From assembly GCA_003512825.1 (NCBI GenBank), contig DOOI01000221.1:477-7678 (forward strand): a stretch of 7,202 nt of DNA, given 5' to 3'. The stretch is from Paracoccaceae bacterium (GTDB lineage Bacteria > Pseudomonadota > Alphaproteobacteria > Rhodobacterales > Rhodobacteraceae). A program made the translations under genes and the position numbers. Every line of letters begins with the position of its first letter. Position 1 is the stretch's first letter. This document shows, piece after piece, positions 5,011-7,202 of this stretch. The notes under the pieces are model-generated. The model was not told the origin of the DNA. It was given only the letters and a program-made list of their open reading frames with translations, and searched no databases.

Positions 5011-6588
5011 TCAGTCGGCAAAGAGATATTGCGTTGCGGCGACTTCATGCGCCTTGTCCTGAGAAATGGCAAGAAACTGCGACAGTTTCAATGTGTTCAC
5101 ATCCACCGGGTCCGCTTCGCGAAACTTGATATAACCCTCATAATTCGCCTCGCGGATGCGGTCGCTCTCAAAGGCAATATCGTTGCGAAGTGTCGGCAAA
5201 AGACGCTCCAACGCATCGCGCGGCGTGCGTTCCCCCGCCAGCCCGACCCGCATCGCATGGCCGATCAGATATTCATCCGAGAACTGGCATTCGATTTCCA
5301 GCACCTTGGTCTTGGCGCGGTCGCCGCAAAAATCGTTCAACAAATCTATATTTGACGGGTCCATGCAAACGATCAGGCGATCCGTATCATAGTAGTCAAA
5401 CAGCATCCGCATAAGCGCCCGGCGGTGCCGGGTGCGCTTGCCAATGCTGGATTGAATGCCGCCCAGATCCGGCAAAGGCGTGCTTTCTTCGTTAAAGAGG
5501 TAATCAATGGCGGGCACACTCACCACAGTCCTAAACCGCTCCATCAGGCGCTTGGCCACGTGCCATTTTTTGCACACAACGATCATCAACTCGCGCTCGC
5601 GCCCGATCGAACTTTCCTTTTCCCAAAACCGAGGCGCAAACCGCTGGCCAATCCGGCCCCGCCCGGCGAGAAATTTGAACAGGCTCCGCCCCTCGTTCGA
5701 GATGCGGAATTGCACACCTTCGGCGGCATAAAGCTCACCCAGCCGCGCCTTCATCTCTCGGGCATCCGGGCTTATTTTTCGTGCAAAAAGAAAATCTTGG
5801 CTCAAAAGCAGATCATAGTGATCATTGTAGAACACAACGGGCATGCCATAGTCGGTGAACATCAAGAACGTCAGCGTGCGCGCGCGAATTTCCGTGTCCG
5901 GCACCAGATGGCGAACCAGCGTTTGGAAAAAGGTTTCATCCGGGATCCACGTCGTGCGGAAAAACCGCATGACATCACGGCGTTTTTTGACAAATTCGAG
6001 AATCCACTCCACCGTGCGCCGCCGCAAACACCACCATTGCGAGCCGATTTGCACCTGAATATCTGCGGGAATGTCGCGTGTCAGGCCAAACCGTTTTTGC
6101 AGGTTGTAACTGGCATAATAGCGCCATTTTTGCGTGCGCTCGTTAAAGAAATGCCGATAGATCAATCGGTCTTCCTTCATTCCCGTCTTGATCCAGTCAC
6201 TGTCAAAAAAGTCAAAGCTTTCAATATAATCCACGTCCTCGCCATCCAGGAACTCATGGGCATATTCCGCTGATTTGATGGCCATGCAATCGCCAGACAG
6301 CATGTAGAAATGCGTGGCGCGCGGAAAGGCTTCGACGGCGCTCTCAACCGCATAAAGCGTGGCTTGCACCAAACTCCACTCTCCCCAGCCGCATTTGATC
6401 CGCTTGCGGGCAAAGGTGACATTGGGATTGTCTCTCAAAGCGGTCCGGATGCGCTCGTATTCCGCGAGCTTGGAGCGCGCATCATAATGGATGGACATAT
6501 AATCCCCCGCAGCCGTCAGACGCTCGGCCTGACGGATGATCCCCTCCGGGTCCTTGTGGGAGAGCAGGATATAGGCGATCTTTGCCAT
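5011..6588 (-). CDS. GT14-like beta-1,6-N-acetylglucosaminyltransferase with an extra C-terminal region
   Basis: 525-residue protein whose first 270 or so residues look like the Branch/GT14 family (core-2 GlcNAc-transferase and xylosyltransferase relatives), which add sugar branches without needing a divalent metal. Family-like segments in order: AYILLSHKDP (5-14), IHYDARS (33-39), CGWGEWSLVQATL (66-78), HFYMLSGDCMAIKS (93-106), YIESFDFFDSDW (121-132), GSQWWCLRR (182-190) and WIPDETFFQTL (214-224). Residues about 330-525 have no function I can name; I recall such extensions in Rhodobacteraceae proteins annotated with a domain of unknown function (DUF5928). There is no signal peptide or membrane segment, so it should act on the cytoplasmic side. 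The ATG at 6588 lacks a good Shine-Dalgarno (AGG 15 nt away), but the first beta strand begins directly after it. Acceptor and donor are not proven. A HIT gene follows, and a sulfotransferase gene is divergent. Confidence 0.85.
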   Translation of the reverse strand: MAKIAYILLSHKDPEGIIRQAERLTAAGDYMSIHYDARSKLAEYERIRTALRDNPNVTFARKRIKCGWGEWSLVQATLYAVESAVEAFPRATHFYMLSGDCMAIKSAEYAHEFLDGEDVDYIESFDFFDSDWIKTGMKEDRLIYRHFFNERTQKWRYYASYNLQKRFGLTRDIPADIQVQIGSQWWCLRRRTVEWILEFVKKRRDVMRFFRTTWIPDETFFQTLVRHLVPDTEIRARTLTFLMFTDYGMPVVFYNDHYDLLLSQDFLFARKISPDAREMKARLGELYAAEGVQFRISNEGRSLFKFLAGRGRIGQRFAPRFWEKESSIGRERELMIVVCKKWHVAKRLMERFRTVVSVPAIDYLFNEESTPLPDLGGIQSSIGKRTRHRRALMRMLFDYYDTDRLIVCMDPSNIDLLNDFCGDRAKTKVLEIECQFSDEYLIGHAMRVGLAGERTPRDALERLLPTLRNDIAFESDRIREANYEGYIKFREADPVDVNTLKLSQFLAISQDKAHEVAATQYLFAD

Positions 6589-6729
6589 GAGAGAGAATTA
6601 AAACCTATGTTTACGGGTTTGAAATAGCTAGATACAAGCGAAGCGTCATTGAAGAAACGGTGTTTTGCTGGTTTTTTGTGACAGTGACTTGAAGGGCGCG
6701 CAAGACGCCCTGATGACGGAGGCGAGCAA
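6589..6729. promoter_or_regulatory. Divergent spacer between glycosyltransferase and sulfotransferase genes
   Basis: 141 bp, visibly richer in A and T than the flanking genes, between two start codons facing away from each other, so it should hold promoters for both. I find no convincing sigma-70 pair. The best minus-strand match is TTGTAT with TAAACA about 18 bp later; on the plus strand TTGAAG (6649-6654) precedes a T-rich stretch. A perfect 6-bp inverted repeat, AGGGCG (6693-6698) with CGCCCT (6706-6711), stands just before the sulfotransferase Shine-Dalgarno GGAGG (6718-6722). Confidence 0.5.
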
Positions 6730-7202
6730 ATGGGATTTCCCGGAACCTGGATGACTGAAAGCGAAAGCGTGGTGTACCGCGTGGTGCCCAAATGTGCATG
6801 CTCCACCATCGGTCAAATCATGTTTTATTCCGATCACGGTCGTTTCTTTGATGGCGACATTCATGACGCCACTGACGGGATGCATAAATGGGCCATCGAG
6901 CCTAGCCAGCCCCTGATCGAGCAAAACGTCACCTCGCACAAATCCTATGCTTTCACTGTGGTGCGTAACCCCTACACCCGGATTCTGTCGTCCTTCTTCG
7001 ACAAGATTTGCGGCATTCAACGTAACGGCAAGCGCTATCGCGGTAACCTCGTGCCGCTCTTGGTGCAGAAATACGGCGTCGATGTCGGCGGCGAAAGTGG
7101 CACGGAAGACTTCGATCAAATTCAAAGCTTCCGCCGTTTCTTGCTTTTTGCGCGTGACACCATCCGGTGGCGCCGCCCGATGGAGCCAGACATTCACTGG
7201 TC
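6730..7202 (+). CDS. Carbohydrate sulfotransferase family protein (3' end outside window)
   Basis: The first 157 residues of a PAPS-dependent sulfotransferase of the sulfotransferase family 2 (HNK-1-type carbohydrate sulfotransferase) class. VVPKCACSTIGQIM (18-31) is the 5'-phosphosulfate loop, with Lys21 and the Ser25-Thr26 pair. VVRNPYTRILSSFFDK (77-92) is the 3'-phosphate motif, with Arg79 and Ser87. The visible end, DIHW (154-157), begins the D-x-H-W motif that normally continues with Pro-Gln and shapes the acceptor site. GGAGG (6718-6722) lies 7 nt before the ATG, an excellent ribosome binding site. No signal peptide or membrane anchor is present, unlike Golgi relatives, as expected for a bacterial cytoplasmic enzyme. 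Its divergent neighbour, a GT14-like transferase, suggests both modify the same glycan. The acceptor is unknown. Confidence 0.92.
   Translation, partial: MGFPGTWMTESESVVYRVVPKCACSTIGQIMFYSDHGRFFDGDIHDATDGMHKWAIEPSQPLIEQNVTSHKSYAFTVVRNPYTRILSSFFDKICGIQRNGKRYRGNLVPLLVQKYGVDVGGESGTEDFDQIQSFRRFLLFARDTIRWRRPMEPDIHW

Noticed and set aside
4663..6273. Plus-strand open frames of 230 and 282 codons
   Set aside because: Both are antisense to the HIT and glycosyltransferase genes, which have clear family motifs; the antisense products show none.
6646..7197. 183-codon minus-strand open frame
   Set aside because: It is antisense to the sulfotransferase, whose PAPS-binding motifs and strong ribosome binding site fix the coding strand.

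Overview
The window looks like chromosomal DNA from an alphaproteobacterium of the Rhodobacteraceae/Roseobacter type. The evidence is the GC-rich coding sequence, the full-length-type pyruvate carboxylase, a hisB-hisH pair, a stand-alone Lrp-type ligand-binding domain protein, and a GT14 glycosyltransferase with a long extra C-terminal region. The assignment is inferred from gene content and style; no 16S or other marker is present. Both ends are cut inside genes.

Layout, left to right. (1) The 3' half of a pyruvate carboxylase gene (+), followed by a GC-rich double-hairpin intergenic element. (2) A small MAPEG-family membrane protein (+). (3) A tRNA-Gly(GCC) with encoded CCA, a plausible promoter and a strong UUCG-loop terminator. 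(4) On the minus strand, a stand-alone Lrp/AsnC ligand-binding (RAM) domain protein, with a small exported protein of unknown function starting directly at its stop codon. (5) Divergent from these, hisB and hisH (+), two histidine biosynthesis genes 4 bp apart. (6) Convergent with hisH, a minus-strand pair: a 525-residue GT14-like glycosyltransferase followed 12 bp later by a HIT-family protein. (7) Divergent from the glycosyltransferase, the start of a carbohydrate sulfotransferase (+), cut by the window edge.

How the genes fit together. Pyruvate carboxylase (anaplerosis), HisB/HisH (histidine synthesis) and the tRNA are housekeeping. The less ordinary parts are two. One is the GT14 glycosyltransferase and sulfotransferase, divergently arranged around a 141-bp spacer, which suggests formation of a branched and sulfated surface or secreted glycan. 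The other is the coupled RAM-domain and exported-protein pair, whose joint role is unknown. I see no insertion sequence, CRISPR array, phage gene or clearly novel defence system. The best leads are the unassigned C-terminal part of the glycosyltransferase, the sulfotransferase pairing and the RAM-domain pair.
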